Shown piece after piece: positions 17,984-25,052 of a stretch of 64,000 nucleotides of DNA. This DNA is from Runella sp. SP2 (GTDB lineage: Bacteria > Bacteroidota > Bacteroidia > Cytophagales > Spirosomataceae): positions 2,852,001 through 2,916,000 of the forward strand of contig NZ_CP031030.1 in NCBI RefSeq assembly GCF_003711225.1. Reading direction: 5' to 3'. The stretch's first letter is position 1, and each line of letters starts with the position of its first letter. The notes under the pieces are model-generated. The model saw only the letters and a program-made list of their open reading frames with translations. It was not told the origin of the DNA and ran no database searches. The position numbers and the translations under genes were made by a program.

Positions 17984-18012
17984 GAAATCAGCCTTGATTC
18001 GCTGTTTTGGTC

Positions 18013-18174
18013 GGGTTTTGAGAAACCCTCTGCACGGTTACTCGGGTTTTGAAAAACCCTCCTCACGGTTACTTGGGTTTTGAGAAACCCTCGGCACGTT
18101 GGCACGGTGGGTCGGGTTTCTCAAAACCCGACCACTACGCCGAGTAACAGACCTCAGGGTTTCTCAAAACCCTG
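18013..18174. repeat. Array of five TGAG-loop hairpins between convergent genes
   Basis: There are three direct units of period 31, with hairpins at 18013-18028, 18044-18059 and 18075-18090. Each has GGGTTT and AAACCC arms around TGAG (TGAA in the second), and the connecting sequence CTCxxCACGGTTACTC is conserved between them. Two inverted hairpins follow at 18113-18130 and 18155-18174. The last one overlaps the end of the anti-sigma gene and supplies its TGA stop, from the loop. It is not a CRISPR array because the spacers are repeated, not unique. Related hairpins occur at 50227, 50268, 58685 and 63557-63740. Confidence 0.9.
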
Positions 18175-19693
18175 TTCGCGGCAAGCGGTATTTGGCAGAA
18201 ATAAAGAAGCCTGACGTTTGAAGTTTAATCTTCCCAAAACCCACTTCGGCCATGGGAATTTTCCAAAATGGCTCTACTTGAAGGGAAAAATTACGCCCAA
18301 TTTGTCGTTCCACACCCACCGACGCATTCAATATACCCATCCAATAATTTCCCGTTGAGCCTTCCCAGTTCATCCATTTTGGGTATGAATGCGGTGGGTA
18401 AGTATAATCATACCTTTCATTCATCATCTTGTAGCTCGATACACCCGACGATACAAACCACCGACTTCGACGTCCTTCCAAAACATCAAAACGGATATTG
18501 ATTGGAATGTCTAGTACCTTACAATTGGCCGCCACCTCGGTAGGTCTGGCTTTTTGAGAATTCCAAATTTCAGGCCATTTGTACTGTTCGCCCGTGGCGG
18601 TATAGACTTTATCACTTTTTATAACGCCCACCTGAATGCTCCAGCGGCGTGCAAAACGGTATTCTAACATCGCCCCCAATGCCAAACGGGGGTTTTTAAG
18701 CATTTCGCTCGACGAGATAAAACTCAAATCGGGTGTTGCGATTACACGGGTGCTTAGCCCTTTTTGGAAGGCAACGGGAGGCTCTACAGATTCTTTTTTC
18801 TTTACAACAGGAGGCGGAGCAGGTGGCAAATACGCTACCGTTGGCTCTGCAACAGGTACTGTAAGCAACTTCCAGTTTTTAGCCACAAGTTCATTTAATG
18901 TAACATTGAAATTTGTAGGCCCTTGAGGTTCATTGGAAGATGACTGAGGTGTTCGCTCCGCGGGATCTGTATCCTTTGACACAACCGAAACCATTGTATT
19001 CCCCTTTTTATCTTGCTTTCTTCCCAACGTAGAAACATACGATGGAGACGTCGAACTTACCTTTGCAGCCGTAACTCGTTTGTTTTCTGAATCCTTTACC
19101 CAGCGGGCCGTTTGGCTCGTTTCATCGGTTTGTTTTAAAACAGGCTCCCGCGTATTTTTAAGGGCAAACGATTTTTGGCGGGTTACACCTACTGAATTGG
19201 ACTGCTTTTTACTAGACGCAATGGACTGTTTTTTAGCTTGTTGTACTGGTGTTAACTGTTCTTTTTCTTTTTCCTCCAACGCTAGGTGCGGTTCTTCATT
19301 CAGTGCAGAGCCTTCTTCTTTCGCTGCTTCGGGGTTAACTTTTTCCGTTTCAGAGGCATTGACTTTTTCGGCTTCCTTTTGTGATTGGCTTGGGTCACTT
19401 ACCTTAGGAGCATTTCGTTGAGACTCTTTTGGCATTATTTCGATTTTCGGACAAACAAACTCCATTTCACTTGTATTAGGCCAAAACAAATAACTTCCCA
19501 AACCTAAAAGCAACACAATGCCTCCAATGACCCCTGCGCGGCGCCACCACCAAGCTCCTGGCTTTTTGTCCTCGTCGTCCAACTTACGACGCATTGCCTC
19601 CCAAGCTTTTGGATCGAATGTTGGCTCAAACTCCTCAGACGATTTTCTGAAGAGTTCGTCCAGTCTGTCATCTGGTAACTCTTGCATACTCAT
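18164..19693 (-). CDS. Candidate dual-membrane-spanning anti-sigma factor (Dma-like)
   Basis: The protein has up to 509 residues (ATG at 19693, or 19687). The layout in order is: a short cytoplasmic acidic N-terminus (DDRLDELFRKSSEEFEP) of the kind found in Bacteroidota anti-sigma factors; one membrane helix at about 52-70; a long low-complexity Lys/Glu/Ser/Thr linker (about 75-300) able to cross the periplasm; and a C-terminal domain of about 190 residues resembling an outer-membrane beta-barrel of the PorT type (LALGAMLEYRFARRWSIQVG). The gene overlaps the end of the ECF sigma gene by 26 bases, so it should bind that sigma factor. The architecture matches the Dma anti-sigma family described in Bacteroides thetaiotaomicron. 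The last five residues (PRTGF) and the stop come from an adjacent repeat hairpin. Confidence 0.7.
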   Translation of the reverse strand: MSMQELPDDRLDELFRKSSEEFEPTFDPKAWEAMRRKLDDEDKKPGAWWWRRAGVIGGIVLLLGLGSYLFWPNTSEMEFVCPKIEIMPKESQRNAPKVSDPSQSQKEAEKVNASETEKVNPEAAKEEGSALNEEPHLALEEKEKEQLTPVQQAKKQSIASSKKQSNSVGVTRQKSFALKNTREPVLKQTDETSQTARWVKDSENKRVTAAKVSSTSPSYVSTLGRKQDKKGNTMVSVVSKDTDPAERTPQSSSNEPQGPTNFNVTLNELVAKNWKLLTVPVAEPTVAYLPPAPPPVVKKKESVEPPVAFQKGLSTRVIATPDLSFISSSEMLKNPRLALGAMLEYRFARRWSIQVGVIKSDKVYTATGEQYKWPEIWNSQKARPTEVAANCKVLDIPINIRFDVLEGRRSRWFVSSGVSSYKMMNERYDYTYPPHSYPKWMNWEGSTGNYWMGILNASVGVERQIGRNFSLQVEPFWKIPMAEVGFGKIKLQTSGFFISAKYRLPRTGF

Positions 19694-20249
19694 CGTTTCC
19701 CTTTTTCAGTAACATACTTCTTAAATTTTCGCGGGCTCTGGCCAAATTAGATTTGGAAGTCCCTTCACTAATACCCAGTTTTTGGGCAATCTCTTCGTGT
19801 GAATAACCGTCGATTACGTATAAGTTAAATACGGCTCGGTACGAGGGAGTGAGTTGCTGAATTAATTCAATCAACTCATTGTATTCCAATTGGCTATACG
19901 CAGAATGACTCTCCGAAGCTGCCACCGTATTCTCAATGCTACTTACGTCATCATGGTTTTGAAATTTCACGTTTTGACGATAAAAATCCAAGGCAGTATT
20001 AATCATGACCTTTTTGAGCCACGCTTTGAAAGGCTTATCGGCGTCATACATCTGCACTTTTTGGAAAATTTTTAAAAAACCGTCGTTGACAACCTCCAGC
20101 GCCTCATCTCTATTGGGCACATAACGCATACACACTCCCATAGCGTAGCCATAAAATTGCTTGTAAAGCAATTCCTGACACTTACGGTCATTGCGCAAGC
20201 AACCCTCAAGAAGTTCCGGTAATGTTTTCAACGCACGAGAAAATAACAT
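19668..20249 (-). CDS. ECF-type RNA polymerase sigma factor
   Basis: The 193-residue protein has the sigma-70 region 2 (about 25-95; DEALEVVNDGFLKIF and the AWLKKVMINTALDFYR segment) and region 4 with a helix-turn-helix (about 130-180; YSHEEIAQKLGISEGTSKSNLARAR). Region 3 is absent, as in extracytoplasmic-function sigma factors. It would direct RNA polymerase to an envelope-stress or transport regulon. Its 3' end overlaps the anti-sigma gene, so the two are translationally coupled. The regulon cannot be read from this window. Confidence 0.93.
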   Translation of the reverse strand: MLFSRALKTLPELLEGCLRNDRKCQELLYKQFYGYAMGVCMRYVPNRDEALEVVNDGFLKIFQKVQMYDADKPFKAWLKKVMINTALDFYRQNVKFQNHDDVSSIENTVAASESHSAYSQLEYNELIELIQQLTPSYRAVFNLYVIDGYSHEEIAQKLGISEGTSKSNLARARENLRSMLLKKGNDEYARVTR

Positions 20250-20442
20250 TCAATATAGCGTTACGGAGCGAAAGTTGGAAAGGTTGCGTCCAGATTGAAA
20301 AAAACTTTTTTTTATCTATCGTCAATTTACGACAGTTTTAGGCAAATTCCCACAAAACCGTTGGATAATTTTCAATGGTTTTGTGCACTGTCTGACTAAA
20401 CTATTGATACCTTACACTGATTTTTCACAAACAGTCCTTTCT

Positions 20443-20895
20443 ATGAAGACCAGGCTATTACTACTACTATTTGTGCTCACTGGAGCTTTTACGCGGTTAC
20501 AAGCGCAAGAAGAAGCCAAAATTTTGTTTTTGACGTTTAAAATCTCCAAAGTGAAAAACGGTGAAGATTACCAAATTCAGCTTTTGGACAAAAAAATTGT
20601 GGATGGGAAAATTAAAAATGAGAAAGTTCATTCGCATACTCCCGAAAAACTGGTCTTTTCTATTCTGGATGCGCAACAGCAATTGGCCAAAAGTCTTGAA
20701 ATTGATAACCCACTGAGCTCGGCCATTGAGTCTTTTGAGCCTGACGGAACCATTCATCGGCACGTCGCTACGCAAGAATCTTCTGAGTTTATGGTTCGTT
20801 TTCAGTACGTTAGCCAAATGAAAAAACTCACCTTGCAACCCCAGAATAAACGAGCAAGGGTTCAAACTTTTTCCACCTTTAGCATGGATTTGTAA
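20443..20895 (+). CDS. Small secreted protein of unknown function, cotranscribed with the M64 peptidase
   Basis: The ATG at 20443 gives 150 residues with a signal peptide (LLLLFVLTGAFTRLQAQ). An upstream in-frame ATG at 20383 would add a polar 20-residue extension and is less likely. The mature part is about 128 residues, with Lys-rich, beta-strand-like sequence and no motif I recognise. The stop is one base before the ATG of the peptidase gene, so the two are almost certainly one operon and translationally coupled. A chaperone, inhibitor or accessory role for the peptidase is possible but only inferred from position. Confidence 0.75.
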   Translation: MKTRLLLLLFVLTGAFTRLQAQEEAKILFLTFKISKVKNGEDYQIQLLDKKIVDGKIKNEKVHSHTPEKLVFSILDAQQQLAKSLEIDNPLSSAIESFEPDGTIHRHVATQESSEFMVRFQYVSQMKKLTLQPQNKRARVQTFSTFSMDL

Positions 20896-20896
20896 A

Positions 20897-22228
20897 ATGA
20901 AAAAATACCTACTCCTATTTGGGTGGCTGGTGGGCGCTAGCCTCTCGTTTGCCCAAACGTTTCCGACTGAATCTTTGCTCAACAACGGCGACAGAAGTAA
21001 ACTGATAAATATCGTCATATTGGGCGACGGATATACAGCGGCCCAACTAGACCAATTTAAAGCCGATGCCCAAAATATCACCAACTACTTATTTTCAGTT
21101 ACCCCGTTTAAAGAATATAAGAACTACTTCAACGTCGATATTGTCAAGGTACCTTCTAATCAATCGGGTGCCAAACACCCCGCGACGGCAACCGATGTAA
21201 ACGAACCCGTCATTCCTGCCTCAAACCCAGACAATTATTTCGGTTCTACGTTTGATTTTGCCAACATTCACCGACTGTTAGTTCCAACCAAATACGCCGC
21301 TATTTCTTCGGTATTAGCCAGCAATTTCCCTGATTATGACCAAGTTTTAGTCATTGTCAACTCCACCGAATACGGTGGTTCGGGAGGCGCTTATGCCACT
21401 ACTTCCATCAATGCTAGTGCCTTTGAAATTGCGGTACATGAGTTAGGCCACTCCTTTTCAGCCCTTTCTGACGAATACTGGGCAGGAGATGTTTACGCCC
21501 GCGAATCAGCCAACATGACCCAACAAGCCAACCCTAGTTTGGTTAAATGGAAAAATTGGTATGGGCTCAACAGCGTAGGAGTTTTTCAACATGGTACAAG
21601 CGGAAACCAAGCCCTTTGGTATCGCCCCCACCAAAACTGCAAAATGCGCTTTTTGGGCGTTAATTTTTGCTCAGTTTGTCGTGAGGCCATCGTCGAACAG
21701 ATTCACAACTTGGCTAGTCCCATTACGGGTTTTAGCCCTGCCAATAGTTCCACTCTTACAGCCAATTCCAACCTTACCTTTACTTTATCCACCCTAAAAC
21801 CCGTCCCCAATACACTCGAAATCACTTGGACGCTTAACGGTAATTCGTTTGTAACCAATAGTGATACGCATCTTTTAAACACCAGCAGTCTTGTGTCAGG
21901 CAGCAATACCTTGGTGGCAAAAGTGATTGATAAAACGACCTTATCTAAATCTGACACTCACCCAACCGCCCATCAATACTTGGTTTCGTGGAATATTCAG
22001 TACACCCCCTGCCCCGATGCCATCGTAATGGCAAGTCCCACCGACAACATCCCCGCAGGAAGCACCACCAAAAAAGCCAACAAAACGGTAAACGCCACCA
22101 ATAAAATCAGTGGAAATGCGACCAACGTCATCTATCGCGCAGGACAAGCGATTACGTTAGAGCCAGGTTTCACGTCCGAAAACACAACTGTTTTTACTGC
22201 CGAAATCAAGGTAAATCCGTGCAATTAG
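20897..22228 (+). CDS. Secreted M64 (IgA peptidase-like) zinc metallopeptidase with C-terminal sorting-like domain
   Basis: The 443-residue protein has a signal peptide ending near LSFAQ (residue 20). The catalytic domain (about 30-275) carries LVIVNSTEYGGSGG and the zinc motif HELGHS at 181-186 (His181, Glu182, His185), with an acidic SDEYWAG downstream that probably contributes a metal ligand. These are features of peptidase family M64. A CKMR...FCSVC cysteine cluster near 251-262 may form disulfides. An Ig-like domain (about 285-370) follows, then a final domain (YRAGQAITLEPGF) ending NPCN, shared with the C25-like protein at 7853. The likely role is extracellular or surface-bound proteolysis. 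Confidence 0.88.
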   Translation: MKKYLLLFGWLVGASLSFAQTFPTESLLNNGDRSKLINIVILGDGYTAAQLDQFKADAQNITNYLFSVTPFKEYKNYFNVDIVKVPSNQSGAKHPATATDVNEPVIPASNPDNYFGSTFDFANIHRLLVPTKYAAISSVLASNFPDYDQVLVIVNSTEYGGSGGAYATTSINASAFEIAVHELGHSFSALSDEYWAGDVYARESANMTQQANPSLVKWKNWYGLNSVGVFQHGTSGNQALWYRPHQNCKMRFLGVNFCSVCREAIVEQIHNLASPITGFSPANSSTLTANSNLTFTLSTLKPVPNTLEITWTLNGNSFVTNSDTHLLNTSSLVSGSNTLVAKVIDKTTLSKSDTHPTAHQYLVSWNIQYTPCPDAIVMASPTDNIPAGSTTKKANKTVNATNKISGNATNVIYRAGQAITLEPGFTSENTTVFTAEIKVNPCN

Positions 22229-22230
22229 GA

Positions 22231-23982
22231 TTAAAGCCTCGGCGGGGCGGGTTTGTTTGGTGTTCCCCACGCAGTCGCCCCTTTTACTTTTACTTTGCGC
22301 TTATACACCTTATCACCGCAAGTCGCGTACAAGACATCGAAATTTTCACCCCCAAAACAAAGATTAGAAACGTCACCGTTGGGAGTCGGAATGATGGCAT
22401 TCACCCGCCCCGCTTGGTCGCACACTTGAATGCCTAAGCGCGTAGCCACGTACAAGCGGCCATCACGGTCGGTTTTCATCCCATCTGCACCCGCGTCATC
22501 GGCGGTGTCGGGCGCGTGTAGCCAGTAATATTTTTGTTTGTTGGCCAACGTACCATCGGGTAAAATTGAATAGCTATATACCCAATGAGAACGCGTATCA
22601 GACACATACAGCAATGTTTGGTCGGGCGAAAGGGCAATCCCATTGGGAAATTTTAGTCCCTCGTCCACCACCAATTTTTGTCCATTTGAACGCACCAACC
22701 ACACTTTGCTTGGCACTTTTGAGTCCGACGACGGGCTTGTTACGTAGGTATTTCCGTTGCTAGTCACCACCAAATCATTTCCCGCAAACCCTTCCGTGAT
22801 TTTTGTACGCTTTTCTACCGCATCGTACGCATTGATTACTTTGGTTGTTAAGGTAGAAGAATACATTTTTCCATCGGGGCCAAAAGCTAACCCATACGAG
22901 TTCCCCGAATTTTTGGCAAATACCACCACTTGATTATTATTACCCACTTTCCAAAGCGTAGCGGCATCGCCATCCGCAAAAAACACCTCACCTTTGGCAT
23001 TCGCGGTGGGGCCTTCGGCAAATTTATACCCTTCGCCTACCAACTGCCAGTCTTCATTGGGTAGTAAAATATCATTGAGCATGGGGTTCTTGGTTGAACC
23101 GATTTTAGGTGTTTGGGGCCATTCTTTCCATAAAAAACGCATGGCATCCGCAAAAATAGCCGTACCATGCTTGCCATTATGTGCTCCTTCGCCCCACACG
23201 TGCTGCACTTCATAACCCGAAAAAACCAAAGCCCGCTCCATCGTCTGATTGGCCATCCACCAATCGCCCGCGTAGATATTTAAGTCATTGGTGCCGTCTT
23301 GCAAAAAGATGCGTAATGGTTTGGGCTCATATTTCCGAACCAACGTCGCATAACGATCGGCGCCGCGCAAGCCCACATACGTACCAATTGCGCTAAAAAC
23401 CCGACTGAAGGCATCGGGACGTTCCCAAGCAGCCGTAAACGCACAAACGGCTCCACTACTCGACCCACCGATGGCGCGGTCGCTGCCGTTTTTCGACAGT
23501 CGAATAGCTCTTCCATCTGACGCTTTTTTTGTTTCTACTTCGGGCAGAAGTTCTTCCAGTAAAAAACGAGCGTAGGTATCGCCAAGGCCGTCGTATTCAA
23601 AACTGCGATTAAAACGATCTAAGGCTTTTTCTGGTTGTTCGGCTTTTACGCGCCCGTGCATCACAAATACCCCAATGGTAACGGGCATTGCTTTTTGGTG
23701 AATAAGGTTATCAAAAACCGTGGGCGCTTGCCACTGAACCCCGTCTTGGTTGACATAGACACAAGCAGGCTGTGAAGGAGTATATTGGGCAGGAACATAT
23801 ACCCAATACTCCCGCCAAGTTCCTGGAAAGAATTTTGAATTTTCGAACGTAAATTTAAGAATTTCCCCTTTCGGCACTCCCTCTTTGACTTTTGCATCAG
23901 GATGAACGGGGTATTCTTCGGGCACTTGGGAGTAAAGCGAAAAGCTTACGAGAAAGAGACTAGCAATCAAAAAGGCTTTCAT
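22231..23982 (-). CDS. Fusion of esterase-type alpha/beta hydrolase and SMP-30/gluconolactonase propeller
   Basis: The 583-residue protein has a signal peptide (LIASLFLVSFSLYSQ). The first half (about 30-285) is an alpha/beta hydrolase of the enterochelin-esterase/D-type family, with a nucleophile motif GGSSSG, an Asp in FLQDGTNDL and a His in WGEGAHNGKHG. The second half (about 300-570) is an SMP-30/gluconolactonase-like beta-propeller (FAEGPTANAKGEVFFAD, FPNGIALSPDQTLLYVSD). Both folds hydrolyse ester bonds, so the protein may open and process a sugar lactone or carbohydrate ester in the periplasm. The substrate is unknown. It converges tightly (2 bases) with the M64 gene. Its start codon lies within a 15-bp inverted repeat. 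Confidence 0.85.
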   Translation of the reverse strand: MKAFLIASLFLVSFSLYSQVPEEYPVHPDAKVKEGVPKGEILKFTFENSKFFPGTWREYWVYVPAQYTPSQPACVYVNQDGVQWQAPTVFDNLIHQKAMPVTIGVFVMHGRVKAEQPEKALDRFNRSFEYDGLGDTYARFLLEELLPEVETKKASDGRAIRLSKNGSDRAIGGSSSGAVCAFTAAWERPDAFSRVFSAIGTYVGLRGADRYATLVRKYEPKPLRIFLQDGTNDLNIYAGDWWMANQTMERALVFSGYEVQHVWGEGAHNGKHGTAIFADAMRFLWKEWPQTPKIGSTKNPMLNDILLPNEDWQLVGEGYKFAEGPTANAKGEVFFADGDAATLWKVGNNNQVVVFAKNSGNSYGLAFGPDGKMYSSTLTTKVINAYDAVEKRTKITEGFAGNDLVVTSNGNTYVTSPSSDSKVPSKVWLVRSNGQKLVVDEGLKFPNGIALSPDQTLLYVSDTRSHWVYSYSILPDGTLANKQKYYWLHAPDTADDAGADGMKTDRDGRLYVATRLGIQVCDQAGRVNAIIPTPNGDVSNLCFGGENFDVLYATCGDKVYKRKVKVKGATAWGTPNKPAPPRL

Positions 23983-24020
23983 GTTGGCAACGTTTGTGAG
24001 TTACCCATGAAAGCCTTTTT
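23969..24020 (-). promoter_or_regulatory. Inverted repeat enclosing the start codon of the esterase-lactonase gene
   Basis: A perfect 15-bp inverted repeat (23969-23983 and 24006-24020) surrounds a 22-base loop. On the leftward mRNA the second arm contains the ATG (23982-23980) and codons 2-5, and it is followed by a run of U. The hairpin could hide the start codon or act as an early attenuator. It may also simply be a duplicated-inverted gene start. Confidence 0.55.
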
Positions 24021-24072
24021 TAAACAACAATTACCTGTAATTCAGCACATTGTTAAGCAAATAATTTCATTA

Positions 24073-24157
24073 TTTCACCCGCAGAAGTCCACAGATTAAT
24101 ACAAACGCAGATATTCGCTGAAAAAGAAATTACATCTGCGCTAATCAGCGGGTAAAA
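24073..24157. repeat. Intergenic CGCAGA-rich palindromic element (diverged copy)
   Basis: TTTCACCCGCAGA begins the element and CAGCGGGTAAAA ends it. The interior has ACGCAGATATTCGC and ATCTGCGCT. Ends and interior words match the element at 3681-3780, though spacing differs, so these are two independent members of one dispersed family. It lies between the divergent-looking 5' end of the esterase-lactonase gene and the 3' end of the phosphatase gene. Confidence 0.7.
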
Positions 24158-24192
24158 CTTTTAACAAACTTAGCTAACACGCCGTTCAGGAG

Positions 24193-25041
24193 TTATCCCC
24201 AATGTTCTTGAATCACTTCTAACAATTCGGTTTGAGCAGCGCAGCCCGCAATCACATCTCCTCCAAAAAGCCAATTTTGCCCCCCCGAGAAGTCCGTAAT
24301 TTGCCCACCTGCTTCTAAGATAAGCAATGCACCCGCGGCCATATCCCACGAATTGAGGTTATATTCATAAAACGCCTCAAAACGACCCGCCGCTACGTAC
24401 GCCAAGTCGATGGCGGCTGCTCCCATACGCCGCAAACCGTGGCAACGCTGCATGAGTGTTTCCAAAATTTTGAGGTAACGGTCTTGTTTTTCAAACTTAT
24501 AATAAGGAAAACCTGTCGCCAACAAACTATCTCCAAGCGTTGACGCTGCCGACACTTTCAGACGGGTAGCCCCCTGCCCCCCAATGGGGGAAATAGTAGT
24601 GCCTCCCCCATTGGGGGCTGGGGGGCTACTCCACGCACCACCGCCTTGCCAGCCATAAAAAAGTTCTTCTGTCCCTAAATGATAAATCACTCCAGCAATA
24701 GGAATACTATTTTGCACCAACCCCACACTTACGCAATAAACGGGCAGGCCGTGAATAAAATTGGCAGTTCCGTCCAAAGGGTCGATTACCCAGTACAATT
24801 CATTCGGGTTTGATTCTTCGCCTGCTGTGCCTTCTTCCGTAATAAACCCTGCTTCGGGTAAAATTTGTCGCAAACCTGCAACCAACATTTTTTCGGTTTC
24901 TTTGTCAACGTACGAAACGAGGTTGTTGGCAGCTTTGTATTCGGTTTGTGAACGGTCAAATTTGGCCGCTTCTTGTTTGATAAATCCTCCCGCTTGGCGG
25001 ACAATTTCTATGGTTTGTAACGTGATGTTTTCGAGATTCAT
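24193..25041 (-). CDS. Inositol monophosphatase family protein with in-frame repeat insertion
   Basis: The ATG at 25041 gives 282 residues (a TTG at 25047 is in frame). The family dephosphorylates inositol phosphates or related metabolites using Mg2+. Metal ligands are in ITEEGT (about 68-72), WVIDPLDGTANF (about 84-95; Asp87, Asp90) and NSWDMAAG near the C-terminus. Between GGGAW and LKVSAAST, where relatives usually have about five residues, there are about 25. Residues about 138-159 are encoded by a C/G-rich palindrome (24567-24628) giving SPPAPNGG. This loop lies at the surface and away from the metal site, so activity may survive. It is the last gene of a leftward cluster with selD, rsmI and the DUF4105 gene. 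Confidence 0.9.
   Translation of the reverse strand: MNLENITLQTIEIVRQAGGFIKQEAAKFDRSQTEYKAANNLVSYVDKETEKMLVAGLRQILPEAGFITEEGTAGEESNPNELYWVIDPLDGTANFIHGLPVYCVSVGLVQNSIPIAGVIYHLGTEELFYGWQGGGAWSSPPAPNGGGTTISPIGGQGATRLKVSAASTLGDSLLATGFPYYKFEKQDRYLKILETLMQRCHGLRRMGAAAIDLAYVAAGRFEAFYEYNLNSWDMAAGALLILEAGGQITDFSGGQNWLFGGDVIAGCAAQTELLEVIQEHWG
24567..24628 (-). repeat. C/G-rich palindromic element inside the inositol monophosphatase gene
   Basis: The element of about 62 bases has imperfect inverted arms of the form TAGCCCCC..CCCAATGGGGGA and its complement, around a spacer at about 24592-24602. It lies fully within the coding sequence and keeps the frame. A second copy with the same arms, length and reading frame lies in selD (27967-28028). 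Both encode SPPxPNGG in the first arm. Confidence 0.9.
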
Positions 25042-25052
25042 GTACAATGATT

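Noticed and set aside
18013-18090. CRISPR-like regular array (31-base period)
   Set aside because: The sequence between the palindromes is itself repeated, there are only three units and no cas genes, so it is a tandem hairpin repeat.
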